Source: Candidatus Bathyarchaeota archaeon
GTDB lineage: Archaea; Thermoproteota; Bathyarchaeia; Bathyarchaeales; Bathycorpusculaceae
Direction: 5' to 3'
DNA: 44,001 nucleotides
Assembly: GCA_022865885.1 (NCBI GenBank)
Contig: JALHSQ010000055.1
Location: forward strand, 125,618-169,618
Shown piece after piece: positions 1 to 7,526 of this stretch. Numbering within the stretch: position 1 is the first letter of the stretch; every line of letters begins with the position of its first letter. A program made the position numbers and the translations under genes. The notes below the pieces were generated by a model. That model saw nothing but the letters and a program-made list of their open reading frames with translations. It was not told where the DNA came from and ran no database searches.

Positions 1-28
1 CCCAACCCGTATCTTAGCAGAGACGCGA

Positions 29-104
29 AGCCCGGTGGTGTAGTGGCCAAGCATAGCGGGCTTTGGACCCGCCGACGAGAGTTCGAATCTCTCCCGGGCT
101 ACCA
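29..104 (+). tRNA. tRNA-Gln (anticodon TTG)
   Basis: The cloverleaf folds completely. The acceptor stem pairs 29-35 with 94-100 in seven pairs. The D stem pairs 38-41 with 51-54 and includes G-T pairs. The anticodon stem pairs 56-60 with 68-72 around the loop 61-67, which places TTG at 63-65. The T stem pairs 77-81 with 89-93 around the loop TTCGAAT. The discriminator A is at 101 and the terminal CCA (102-104) is encoded. It decodes CAA as glutamine. No intron is seen. Only 28 bases lie upstream, so its promoter cannot be judged; T-rich sequence follows shortly after and could end transcription. Confidence 0.95.
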
Positions 105-358
105 ATCCATGTGTTAGAGAATACCTTTCCCTTTTTCTTTGCTGTGGTCGATAGCTTTCCTATTCAATCGCCCGAAAATTGTCTGCTCGAAGATTTGATT
201 TTGAGCTTAGACGCTACGTTGAAAGGGAGAAACCTGTTTATGTTAAGAAGCAGAGGCGGGCTTTTCAGACGGCCTTGCTCGTATCGTTGGGAGTTTGGCG
301 AGAGCCAAACGTGATTGCATGTTGATTCAAAGCTAAGGCGATTCCTTAACATGCGCTT
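105..358. other. Spacer between tRNA-Gln and the Lrp-like gene
   Basis: I see no supported gene here. A pyrimidine-rich stretch just after the tRNA (about 121-140) could act as its terminator. The reading frames that cross this stretch lack ribosome binding sites and resemble nothing known. Confidence 0.4.
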
Positions 359-849
359 CTATTTGTCTGTTAACAGATGTCTGAATGAGAAGTCCCTTAT
401 AGCTAGGTCTGGTTTGTCTAAAACAATAATGAAATTCTGTAGATTGGTAAGATTCGGTTGCCAATCATGTTTGAGTTCGGTGAGGAGATTGGCGTAGCCT
501 GCGTAGTTCTCGTGCAGTGACAACATCATGCTGTTCATTCCTGGTCCTACGCCATTATTCGAAAAATCACAGACGGTCGTTTCTTGATCCACTCTCTCGC
601 TTTAGCGAAAAGCTCGGGTCTGTCTTCAGCAAACGACATAAAAGTGAACACCAGCAACTCGTACCCCATTTTTCTCAAATCTGGGATAATTGTGTACTCT
701 TTCACCAAGCCCATTTTCTCAAGCTTAGTTCTCGTCCGAGTGACCGTGGGCTGAGAGACTCGTGTCGCTTTAGCGAGTTCTCTGTCGCTTCTTCTTGCAC
801 CCTTTATCAGCTCGAAAAGAATTTTCAGCTCATTTTCTTTCAATTTCAC
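359..849 (-). pseudogene. Lrp/AsnC-type transcription regulator, interrupted by one frameshift
   Basis: The N-terminal part (GTG start at 849, frame closing at 547) is a winged helix-turn-helix of Lrp/AsnC type, with a recognition segment near residues 25-45 (LAKATRVSQPTVTRTRTKLE). The frame stops right after KKRPSVIF. The next frame on the same strand carries on with SNNGVGPGMNSM, a plausible continuation, and ends LLTDK at 359. A run of five A on the + strand (562-566) lies exactly at the switch; a sixth A would restore one protein of about 163 residues. This is either a sequencing or assembly error in a homopolymer or a recent inactivation. The absence of other damage argues for an error or a very young mutation. 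The ligand and targets are unknown. Confidence 0.75.
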
Positions 850-1545
850 TCAACAATCCCAATCCGTGATTTGTTGTCTGATTTACTGGCACTTAGGGTG
901 ACGTATCGTTTAAGATTTTGCATGCACGTTATCGTCCTAAGTCGAGACATCAAACAATTCACTGTTCAAGTCGTGGAAGAGCTCGAGAAACCTGCCGTCA
1001 CGGGGATACAGCGATGATGACTAAGGCTGGTGTCTCGACCAACGTCGTCCGCGTTAGTACTTCACTTGATAGTTAGTTACAAGACTGTACGCTGATTTTA
1101 TTGAACTCGCGTGCGGGCAACAGCTTGTTCTTAAACAAAGAAAATGAGGGGGATATGTGCGTTTGTAAGTGATTTCCGTTCTTACTTCTTTTGGGGGTTT
1201 TTCTTCTTTCCTTTAGTGGCCTTAGGCACTGCTCTAGCCTCAAATTACAATTATGCCTATTTTTATTTAAATCTATGGTTGAGTACAAAACCAAAGGACG
1301 GGTTTTGATGAAAGAACAGAATAGCGCTGAATTATTTCTTCCATTTTGTCTGTTCACGCGGCTTTTCTGCCCCCAAGCGCGGGTTTCCTCTCACAACTTT
1401 TGACAGAAACTTGCAGTCGCCCTCATCCACACCCATGGTCCACTTCCCTTTTAGTAACGATTTGTGACTGCTTCTAGTGTTTGCCACGAGTGCGTCAGTA
1501 TTTAAAGAGTCAAAGCCGTTAGCTGTTTTCTTGAGGTGAAGAAAG
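850..1545. other. Long intergenic stretch without a supported gene
   Basis: About 700 bases with no convincing reading frame, RNA gene or repeat. Frames in this stretch have no ribosome binding site and no family resemblance. An ATGATGA at 1013-1019 resembles a C box, but no matching D/D' spacing follows. The end of the stretch holds a TATA-like TATTTAAA (1500-1506) that may serve the short frame at 1546. Confidence 0.4.
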
Positions 1546-1623
1546 ATGCAGAATGAATATGAAACCAGAAAGAACATGGCGCTAGCATATCATAGTTTCT
1601 TCCAGCGTTTCAAGCCGTTGTAA
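1546..1623 (+). CDS. Possible 25-residue small protein
   Basis: A short frame starts with ATG at 1546 and stops with TAA at 1621-1623; the product begins MQNEYETRKNM and ends FKPL. A good Shine-Dalgarno sequence (GAGGTGA, 1533-1539) sits seven bases upstream, and a TATA-like TTTAAA (1501-1506) lies about where an archaeal promoter would be for a start near 1530. T-rich sequence follows directly (1624-1643) and could terminate it. No known family is recognised, and the peptide has no membrane segment. The case rests only on promoter, ribosome binding site, frame and terminator in the right order. Confidence 0.25.
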   Translation: MQNEYETRKNMALAYHSFFQRFKPL

Positions 1624-1645
1624 CCTCTTTTTTTCCATTTTTCCC
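1624..1645 (+). terminator. T-tract after the 25-residue frame
   Basis: Two poly-T runs (seven T at about 1627-1633 and five T at about 1637-1641) directly follow the stop codon at 1621-1623. U-rich tracts are the usual termination signal in archaea, where aCPSF1/FttA acts. There is no strong hairpin. Confidence 0.35.
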
Positions 1646-1791
1646 GCTATTAAAGAGGAAAGCAAGCGAAGACTGCTTCCACATCATGACAACGTCAACT
1701 GCCAGAGTTCTATGCGATCTCAGTCAGTGAACCATTTCTGAACACGATTGCTGTTCATGCATGCCACATCTTTTGTGATCCATGCTTCTGG

Positions 1792-2289
1792 TTAAGACAC
1801 TTTTTCGAATTTTGAGTTGGGGGCGCCGCAGATGGGACATGTTTTTGGCAGTTGGCCGTCAGCGATATGCCCGCAAACTGTGCAGACATAATAGTCAGTT
1901 GAGCGTTGTGCTATCAGGTGATTGAGTGCTTTCTTGTAAAGCTCTGCATGTTCGGCTTCGACATCGCGGACTTGCGAAAACACTAGAACTGCGGTTTCCT
2001 CGTTATCTTCCTCAGCTTCTCGCAGCATTTCTGGGTAATGAACTCCATTGACTGCCCTTTCTGACTGAAACGCCTGCTCCAAGTTGGTCTGCGTATCAGC
2101 CACAGATTCCAACATGGCAAAATGTCGCCGAGAATGGACGCTTTCAGCAGAGGCAACAGCTCTGAACAAATGGGCTATTTGAGGCAACTCCTCTCTTTCA
2201 GCTTTTTCTGCAAACATCAAAAGTCTTTGATAGGCTTTCGCTTCCCCAACGAAAGCGGTGTGCACATTCGTCGCAGTTTTATCCTTCAA
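1792..2289 (-). CDS. Rubrerythrin
   Basis: A 165-residue rubrerythrin, the usual length for the short form. The ferritin-like four-helix part carries diiron ligands (E16, the E49-x2-H52 pair, and E111-x2-H114). The C-terminal rubredoxin-like knuckle has C136-x2-C139 and C151-x2-C154. Rubrerythrins reduce hydrogen peroxide to water with electrons from NAD(P)H-linked rubredoxin reductases and protect anaerobes from oxidative stress; the protein is cytosolic. The start is a TTG at 2289, with AGGTGA about eight bases upstream; no ATG is available in frame before the conserved helix. It stands alone between a spacer and a divergently transcribed nucleotidyltransferase. Function is secure at family level. 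Confidence 0.93.
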   Translation of the reverse strand: MKDKTATNVHTAFVGEAKAYQRLLMFAEKAEREELPQIAHLFRAVASAESVHSRRHFAMLESVADTQTNLEQAFQSERAVNGVHYPEMLREAEEDNEETAVLVFSQVRDVEAEHAELYKKALNHLIAQRSTDYYVCTVCGHIADGQLPKTCPICGAPNSKFEKVS

Positions 2290-2517
2290 GTTCTCTTCAC
2301 CTTATGATTCGGTCTCATTCTGTTTCACTCTTGATGCATTTAGGATTTGCGTCAGTAGGCACCCAAAGAATCCTTCTTAGCAGTGTTTCCTACACACTGG
2401 CGCTTCCGAAAGCATTCAACAGAATAACCTTGTCAAAAAGGATAAGAGAACGTCAGACAGTTCGTCGAGGACAGGAGAAGAGCAGTTGTGAAGAATAAGA
2501 ATGAATCGTATGAATAG

Positions 2518-3411
2518 TTGGTGGAACGATTTGTCAGATGGGCTGAAGATTGCCCTGAGATTAGAGCCGCGATAGTTGTGGGATCCAGAGCCCGTGCTGA
2601 TCACCCAGCAGACGAATGGTCAGATCTAGACCTTCTGATCATCACGACTGATCCGCAACGTTTCCTGTCAGCAACTGATTGGGTTAATAGTGTTGGAAAG
2701 CCTTTACTGGAATTTGTTGAGCCAACGGGTGCGGGCGGCGACTTGGAACTCCGAGTACTCTTTGAAGGAATGCTCGATGTTGATTTCGCTATGATCCCCA
2801 TTCAAAGAATACAGCAGCTCCAAGGCAAAATACCTCGAGAACTCGCAGTCCAAATCTCGAATACCTTTAGTCGAGGGATGCGCATACTTCTTGACAAAGA
2901 CCACCTGACAACTCGACTGCAAACGCTCCTTGAATCTATTGGAAAGCCGTCACCGGATCTTCCGACTCGATCCGAGTTTCTCCAAGTCGTCAACGACTTC
3001 TTGTACCATGCTATTTTCACAGCGAAACATCTGAGACGCGGTGAGCTATGGTGGACAGTGACTTGTCTTGACTGTTACATGCAACGACTGTTGCTCAAAA
3101 TGATTGAATGGTACGCCATGACAACGCACAGCAAAGGATACGACACTTGGTTTCGCGGACGCTTCCTAGAAGAGTGGACAGAACCTTGGATTACAGAAAG
3201 ATTAAGCAGCACATTTGCCCACTACGACTGCGACGATATAAGACGAACATTATTGAATGTGTTAAGCTTGTTCCAAGAGATGGCGATCGAAACAGCCGAG
3301 AAACTAGGCTATCCTTATCCAGAAAAATCTAATAAGCAATTGACTGAATGGATAGAAACGTGCTTATCCAAGAAGACTGACACAACTAAGACGATCTCAA
3401 ATTCGTTCTGA
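2518..3411 (+). CDS. AadK-like (streptomycin adenylyltransferase family) nucleotidyltransferase
   Basis: A 297-residue protein with an N-terminal Pol-beta type nucleotidyltransferase fold: the GSRARAD loop near residues 22-28, then SDLDLL with D36 and D38 as metal-binding acids, and a third acid in DVDF (D89). The C-terminal half, with LWWTVTCLDCYMQRLLLKM and later conserved aromatics, resembles the helical domain of the ANT(6)/AadK family, which transfers AMP to aminoglycosides. Length matches that family (about 285-300). Whether an archaeal homologue acts on a drug is doubtful, since archaeal ribosomes are largely insensitive to streptomycin; another small hydroxyl substrate is possible. 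A stop lies directly before 2518, so translation begins at TTG 2518 or GTG 2521. No clear ribosome binding site is visible. Confidence 0.8.
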   Translation: MVERFVRWAEDCPEIRAAIVVGSRARADHPADEWSDLDLLIITTDPQRFLSATDWVNSVGKPLLEFVEPTGAGGDLELRVLFEGMLDVDFAMIPIQRIQQLQGKIPRELAVQISNTFSRGMRILLDKDHLTTRLQTLLESIGKPSPDLPTRSEFLQVVNDFLYHAIFTAKHLRRGELWWTVTCLDCYMQRLLLKMIEWYAMTTHSKGYDTWFRGRFLEEWTEPWITERLSSTFAHYDCDDIRRTLLNVLSLFQEMAIETAEKLGYPYPEKSNKQLTEWIETCLSKKTDTTKTISNSF

Positions 3412-3415
3412 ACAC

Positions 3416-3550
3416 ATGGTTGACTTGGACTGCTACATCGCGAACAGGAAGTATACGATCACTACGGGCATGGTGCAGCGCTTGGATACCGCAAGTTTTC
3501 TAAACCTTGAATCTCTACTAGGGGGACCATATAGGAACAAAGAGTGTTGA
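3416..3550 (+). CDS. Possible 44-residue small protein
   Basis: The spacer between two genes is open in one frame from ATG 3416 to TGA 3548-3550. The product begins MVDLDCYIANRK and ends YRNKEC. It lies five bases after the nucleotidyltransferase stop and eight bases before the next gene, so it could be translated within the same transcript. There is no Shine-Dalgarno sequence and no family is recognised. It may be chance. Confidence 0.2.
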   Translation: MVDLDCYIANRKYTITTGMVQRLDTASFLNLESLLGGPYRNKEC

Positions 3551-3557
3551 ATAGAGA

Positions 3558-4007
3558 ATGATGAAGATGAAAGCTAACATTAATGAGGTCAAAAAATATC
3601 TGAACAAATGGCAAGACATTCTAAGATTACGAGATTGGGATATCACGATCAGAATGGTTGAAACAAAGTGGAGAAAGTCTGGTGACATCAAGATCGACTT
3701 GGAGGACAAAAAGGCTGTTCTCTTGATAAACAGAAATCCGAAGCGTGAAAATACTGAGGAATTGATTGTTCATGAACTGCTACATCTAAAACTGTATGGA
3801 CTGGACCAGATGCTTGAGGATCTACTGCAATTGGTCTTTGGCAAGAATGAGAAAGACTCCAAGAGGGAATTCGCTTATACACAGTTCATGATACTTCTTG
3901 AATCCACGGTTGAGGACTTGGCGAAAAGCTTTCTAACCGCAAGTGGAAACCAAAAAGCTCTCTCCTTTGGCCGCTTACAGAAGGAAGTTGACAAAGAACT
4001 CGAGTGA
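3558..4007 (+). CDS. Predicted zinc metallopeptidase-like protein (HELLH)
   Basis: A soluble protein of about 149 residues with a zincin motif HELLH (H72, E73, H76) in a helix preceded by a beta-hairpin region rich in Lys and Asp (residues 38-60). No signal peptide or membrane segment is present. The third metal ligand is not certain; acidic residues in the helix near REFAYTQF or ILLESTVED are candidates. Proteins of this size with a lone HExxH helix occur as stand-alone minimal metallopeptidases and as SprT-like or phage-type peptidases; I cannot place it in a named family. Three in-frame ATGs (3558, 3561, 3567) compete for the start and none has a good ribosome binding site. The substrate is unknown. 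Confidence 0.6.
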   Translation: MMKMKANINEVKKYLNKWQDILRLRDWDITIRMVETKWRKSGDIKIDLEDKKAVLLINRNPKRENTEELIVHELLHLKLYGLDQMLEDLLQLVFGKNEKDSKREFAYTQFMILLESTVEDLAKSFLTASGNQKALSFGRLQKEVDKELE

Positions 4008-4097
4008 AGACCTCTTCACACATGCCTTTAGACTCGCGCAGAAGCGCAAAGCACCCTCTCAGAAGCTTGATGTCAAGCGTGACTGTAATGGCAATGC

Positions 4098-4961
4098 CTA
4101 GACCGAGTTGCCACTATTTTTCAAAGCATCCAGAACTAGAAACGTCTCAGTCTCTATGGCCTTCTTGCCCCAGCTTCCGTCTCTATTCTGTCTTTTCACA
4201 ACTGACTGAGCTGCTTTCTCGAACTGCCTATTTGCAAGAATATTATGTGATCTAGATAAAGCATGGAAAGTGTGAAAGAAAGGAAAACCCTTCCAAGCTC
4301 CCATCTTAGACTGTGTTGCAGCCAAATGCTTCAAACCACTTTCGACCTGTTCGGATTCGCTACTTAGTGGGTGTTCAACTAGAATGCGTAGAACTTTGAT
4401 CGTACACCATGCGCCGCACCAGTCGGGTCTCCAAAATCGGAGATACGATTTTACAGTTGTCTGTATGTGTTTGTCATTGTCCAGACCAAAAATGTGGAAC
4501 AAGTGAACGACATAGGCTGTTTGATAGAAGATTGTGCAACCAGGTCCAAATTCTCCGTAGAATGTTGAACGCATTAGGCTGGGATCTTTTCTATTGCTGG
4601 AACAGAAAAAACCCGAGTAGCCTCTGTACTGAGTCTGATTTGACAGTAGCCACTTTAGCCCTTTATCGACGCTTTCACTTGCCTCATCATAGCCCAGAAG
4701 TGCAAGATTCCAAAGATTATTCGCAGTCTCGACAAATAGCTGGTTCCAGCTTCCGTCAGCTGATTGACCTGCAACCATCTTCTCATGGATCTCTTTCTCT
4801 AGCTTGCTGTCAGATTTCTCTTCCTTTTTGAGAATCTCTCTTCTAAGATAAATTCCAATGGGTGATTCAACACCTAAAACATATTCCGCTGGGTCAACTC
4901 TCAACCTGTCCATTAGACTCATCATATCGGAACCACAGCCAATTTTCTCATTCTCGGTCAT
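4098..4961 (-). CDS. Terpenoid cyclase/prenyltransferase-fold (alpha/alpha toroid) protein
   Basis: The protein has about 287 residues and repeated QW-type motifs: QSADGSW near residue 75, a central LKHLAATQSKMGAW, and QNRDGSWG near the C terminus. Each is followed by a helix of the kind that builds the alpha/alpha toroid of squalene cyclases, protein prenyltransferases and related repeats. At under 300 residues it is about half a squalene-hopene cyclase, and I see no DxDD motif, so cyclase activity is unlikely. A structural or prenyl-binding role is possible. It is soluble, with no signal peptide. The start is taken at ATG 4961; an upstream TTG at 4976 would add five residues. No ribosome binding site decides between them. 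It is transcribed opposite to the metallopeptidase-like gene before it. Confidence 0.65.
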   Translation of the reverse strand: MTENEKIGCGSDMMSLMDRLRVDPAEYVLGVESPIGIYLRREILKKEEKSDSKLEKEIHEKMVAGQSADGSWNQLFVETANNLWNLALLGYDEASESVDKGLKWLLSNQTQYRGYSGFFCSSNRKDPSLMRSTFYGEFGPGCTIFYQTAYVVHLFHIFGLDNDKHIQTTVKSYLRFWRPDWCGAWCTIKVLRILVEHPLSSESEQVESGLKHLAATQSKMGAWKGFPFFHTFHALSRSHNILANRQFEKAAQSVVKRQNRDGSWGKKAIETETFLVLDALKNSGNSV

Positions 4962-4992
4962 GTTCGGTTCTTGCAAGTTTTAGCATCTGAGA

Positions 4993-5181
4993 TTATCCAA
5001 GTGCCCACTTTATCCACATCAAGGCTATTATGCTTATCGTGATTGCTCCAGATGCAATGAATATCGCGAGTTTCTGCCAAAAGCCGAAACCATCTGCGAA
5101 AAAAGCCAGGTAGAGAACGATGATAGCTAGCCAACTCATGCCAATTATGACTGTTCCAGCAACTCTTGATCCAAGTTTCAT
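4993..5181 (-). CDS. Small two-helix membrane protein
   Basis: A 62-residue protein with two hydrophobic helices, about residues 10-29 and 35-56, joined by a short loop containing DGFGFWQK. Lys and Arg at the N terminus (MKLGSR) suggest an inside start. It begins with ATG at 5181 and ends just before the upstream end of the toroid-protein gene, on the same strand, so the two may be co-transcribed. No family is recognised. Confidence 0.6.
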   Translation of the reverse strand: MKLGSRVAGTVIIGMSWLAIIVLYLAFFADGFGFWQKLAIFIASGAITISIIALMWIKWALG

Positions 5182-5384
5182 ATTACAAATGTAGTGCAGA
5201 GAGAACTATTATTGTTTTTGTCTGCTTTGCGCACTTTTGGCACAGTAAAGGGTGTTTTTGGCGATCAACGGGTTCTTCCAATGGTTCTTGTTCTTGATCT
5301 GATTAGTCGCGAGTCATTTCCAGTTTGATGACCGTGGATCTTGCCTCGTTGCTTCGTATTCCTTGTATTATGCTTTGATGGGGT

Positions 5385-5897
5385 TCAGTGCATGCACTTA
5401 ACTCCTAGAGTTTTCGCCAGTTGATTCAAATCCTTTTCTGTCATCCATTCAGTCTTCAGATATTCACAAATCCTGTGGTCGTCCAATCCTAGTCTTCTTG
5501 CTTCTTCAACGGCAAAGCGATAGGCTTCAACTTCAGTTGGTCTCTCCACATAGCTGTAATCAGAATCGAATAGCTCCTTGCCTTCCATGAATTGTCTCAC
5601 GTGTACAAGTTCATGTAATATGTCAAGATAAATGTCAATCTTGTTTCCATTGTTCAGATAACGAGAGTTGACCATGAGGTTGCCATTATAGCCGTTAACT
5701 CGCATATAACCCCCTAGCGACGTGAACCCAACCCTGAGATTGCCTAACACCTCTTCAGTCTTCTCGCCAAAAATACGTCTAATGGCGGGCGCGTCCTCTA
5801 GACCTCTAAAGTACTCGACAAAAGGGTAAGTTGACCTCCTAATCTGCAGGAGCTTATCCATACGCAGCGTTCTGATTATTCGAAATATCCAAATCAT
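5385..5897 (-). CDS. Predicted zinc metallopeptidase (HELVH with downstream Glu)
   Basis: A protein of about 170 residues with a gluzincin-like arrangement: HELVH (H95, E96, H99 from the chosen start) and, 22-26 residues later, PTEVEAYRF, whose glutamates could supply the third zinc ligand. The N terminus is hydrophobic (LMIWIFRIIRTL) and may associate with the membrane, though it is short for a full signal anchor. ATG 5897 is chosen because GGAG lies six bases upstream of it; the frame also allows a TTG at 5912 that would include the SD itself. The substrate is unknown. It is not a close relative of the other HExxH protein at 3558-4007, since motif surroundings and length differ. Confidence 0.65.
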   Translation of the reverse strand: MIWIFRIIRTLRMDKLLQIRRSTYPFVEYFRGLEDAPAIRRIFGEKTEEVLGNLRVGFTSLGGYMRVNGYNGNLMVNSRYLNNGNKIDIYLDILHELVHVRQFMEGKELFDSDYSYVERPTEVEAYRFAVEEARRLGLDDHRICEYLKTEWMTEKDLNQLAKTLGVKCMH

Positions 5898-5998
5898 CAA
5901 TTGCTCCTGCAAGTCTATAGCTCTTAACCTCCGTCACATTCCTCAAAACAGATGAGTTAGAAAAGCTTGTCCCCTTTTCTCTATTCATATTGCTAATT

Positions 5999-6017
5999 GC
6001 TTACCGGATAAGTAAGC
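5999..6017. promoter_or_regulatory. Inverted repeat upstream of the small coiled-coil gene
   Basis: GCTTAC (5999-6004) and GTAAGC (6012-6017) form a perfect six-base inverted repeat with a seven-base spacer. It lies in the divergent promoter region between the HELVH peptidase gene and the gene starting at 6064. Six-base arms can arise by chance in a window this size, so an operator role is only a suggestion. Confidence 0.25.
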
Positions 6018-6063
6018 TAAACATTTTAAGTTGCTTGTCTAATTATTACCGTTAACTAAGAAG

Positions 6064-6270
6064 GTGCAAGAGAACTTGCCCGAGAAATCACTTGAAAGAG
6101 AGTTAGTTGGATTGCGAGAAAGAACGATAAGACTGGAGATGCAGATCATCGAAGTGAGCAAGAAAACAGACGCTATCAGCAACTATCTTCGACAACTCCA
6201 TCAGTATCTAATGGAGACGGATGGACCAAGATGGAACTACTTCAACTATGAAGTGAAATTTCAGATGTGA
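6064..6270 (+). CDS. Small coiled-coil protein
   Basis: A 68-residue protein starting with GTG at 6064; the preceding bases AAG give only a weak ribosome binding site. Residues 6-50 show heptad spacing of Leu, Ile and Val with many charged residues (KSLERELVGLRERTIRLEMQ), typical of a coiled coil. The last 18 residues are aromatic and not helical by appearance. No family is recognised. It reads divergently from the HELVH peptidase. Low-complexity coiled coils are easy to predict from chance frames, but the helix pattern and the intergenic position make a real gene likely. Confidence 0.5.
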   Translation: MQENLPEKSLERELVGLRERTIRLEMQIIEVSKKTDAISNYLRQLHQYLMETDGPRWNYFNYEVKFQM

Positions 6271-6407
6271 CATCTTGTCTGATCCTATTAGCAGGATGAC
6301 TGTATTTCAGATACCAGAATTAGTGTATCACATGGTCGCGATTCATGACTAAGTCTAATCTGCATCTGGTGCTCGACTGCACACTCGTGTTGCCACTTTT
6401 TGGGGCA

Positions 6408-6836
6408 TTATTCTTTTTCAAGCATTGTCGCTACTTCAAATGCGCTCTTGATATTCCTTTTGAGTTCCGTCGCTGAAGCTGAGGCATTTCTGTAGTACTC
6501 TATCGCACCTCTATCTTTGGTCTTCAGCAAGATCAAATTGGTCGGATAGAAGTAGTGGTCAAACAAGTCCTTGCATCGTAAGGATTCCTCGCGTTTTTGA
6601 TCAGAGTATTTAACATGAATCTGGTCAAAGATCACTTTGCTTCCATACTTCTTCTTCGCGTCGCCGGCTAGTCTGCTTATCTTCGGTTTCTGTTTCTTGC
6701 ATGCTGGACATCCGTCTCGTGTGATCGAGACAACGTAGACCTTTCCAATGTCAGGTGCCAGGTACTCCAACACAGACCTCTTGTCTTTCTCAACTTCCTT
6801 CTCAATCTTGGTGAATTCTATTTCGTTGATAGACAT
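6408..6836 (-). CDS. Thioredoxin-like protein with CPAC motif
   Basis: A protein of 142 residues with a thioredoxin-fold pattern: a strand VYVVSITR, then DGCPACKKQKP with the redox pair C43-P-A-C46 at the start of a helix, then the strand SKVIFDQIHV and a later YPTNLILL segment whose Pro corresponds to the cis-Pro position next to the active site. There is no signal peptide, so it is cytosolic. It likely acts in thiol-disulfide exchange or as a redox partner of an unknown protein. It differs from the classical CGPC thioredoxins. The start is ATG 6836. It faces the mscL gene divergently. Confidence 0.75.
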   Translation of the reverse strand: MSINEIEFTKIEKEVEKDKRSVLEYLAPDIGKVYVVSITRDGCPACKKQKPKISRLAGDAKKKYGSKVIFDQIHVKYSDQKREESLRCKDLFDHYFYPTNLILLKTKDRGAIEYYRNASASATELKRNIKSAFEVATMLEKE

Positions 6837-6989
6837 AATGTTTCATCGATCTGTAGGGATATTTAAGTGGTTTGCCGGTGCTTCTTCAGGTTTTGAACTC
6901 TTTCTAGTCTTCTCTAAAAGGCGTTTCATCTTAAGAGATCTGCCAGAAATCTTATAAGCATTTTCAAACCATGGATCATTGGTGGTTCT

Positions 6990-7418
6990 TTGAAAGATGA
7001 TGAAATGCTAGAGGAATTGCGCCGTATTCGAACACTCCTTGAGCCTAAACCTGCGCCAGCTGCCGCAACACTGAAGGGTTTGTGGGCCGAATTCATGGAC
7101 TTCTTCTCAAAATACAAGGTCATGGGCCTTGCCGTAGCTTTCATTATGGGTGTCTATCTTGGCGGTCTCGTCAATGCATTGGTCAAAGACCTTGTAATGC
7201 CCATAATAGGTCTAGCGATACCGGGACTCGGAAATCTGTCAACACTCAAGATCGGAGTGCCTTCAACGACATTTGATTCCAACGGAAACCCTCCGACAGG
7301 ATACACTGGTCAAGTATTTGGGTTGGGAGACTTTCTGGTAGCACTGATAACCTTTGTCATCGTGGCCTTCGTAATCTTTCTGCTAGTGAAGATAACGAGG
7401 AAATGGGGAATAGAATAG
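6990..7418 (+). CDS. mscL: Large-conductance mechanosensitive channel MscL
   Basis: A 142-residue MscL with two transmembrane helices, about residues 44-64 and 112-134. The first is followed by the conserved DLVMPIIGL. The loop between them is short and Gly/Pro/Thr rich. The C-terminal helix is shortened compared with bacterial MscL and ends in a basic tail (KITRKWGIE). MscL forms a homopentameric pore in the membrane that opens under turgor and releases solutes on hypoosmotic shock. An extra N-terminal stretch of about 28 residues, charged and then Pro/Ala rich, precedes the usual N-terminal amphipathic helix. The start is TTG 6990, with GGTGG seven bases upstream; no in-frame ATG occurs before M6. 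Confidence 0.9.
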   Translation: MKDDEMLEELRRIRTLLEPKPAPAAATLKGLWAEFMDFFSKYKVMGLAVAFIMGVYLGGLVNALVKDLVMPIIGLAIPGLGNLSTLKIGVPSTTFDSNGNPPTGYTGQVFGLGDFLVALITFVIVAFVIFLLVKITRKWGIE

Positions 7419-7496
7419 TTCAAAACTGATCACCCTCTTTTTCTTAATCAGTGATATACTGTCCCAATGGGGATCGTCAGCGATTTCCTGATATGC

Positions 7497-7503
7497 TTTA
7501 TAT
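7497..7503 (+). promoter_or_regulatory. TATA box of the MFS gene (leaderless transcript)
   Basis: TTTATAT is centred about 27 bases before the ATG at 7527. This is the archaeal TATA-to-start distance, so transcription should begin at or next to the start codon. No Shine-Dalgarno sequence is present, as expected for a leaderless mRNA. Confidence 0.6.
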
Positions 7504-7526
7504 CACCTGTATAAAGGCAATCACTC

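Noticed and set aside
517-1017. A 166-codon plus-strand frame
   Set aside because: It is the shadow of the Lrp-type regulator on the other strand.
1013-1095. ATGATGA followed by CTGA, a possible C/D sRNA on the plus strand
   Set aside because: The boxes are over 70 bases apart with no internal C'/D' pair of acceptable form and no terminal stem.
1073-1577. Two minus-strand reading frames of 81-94 codons in the sparse region
   Set aside because: No ribosome binding site, low-complexity composition, and they overlap each other; no family resemblance.
3470-3532. tRNA-like string ending GGGGACCA
   Set aside because: No acceptor, D or T stems can be formed.
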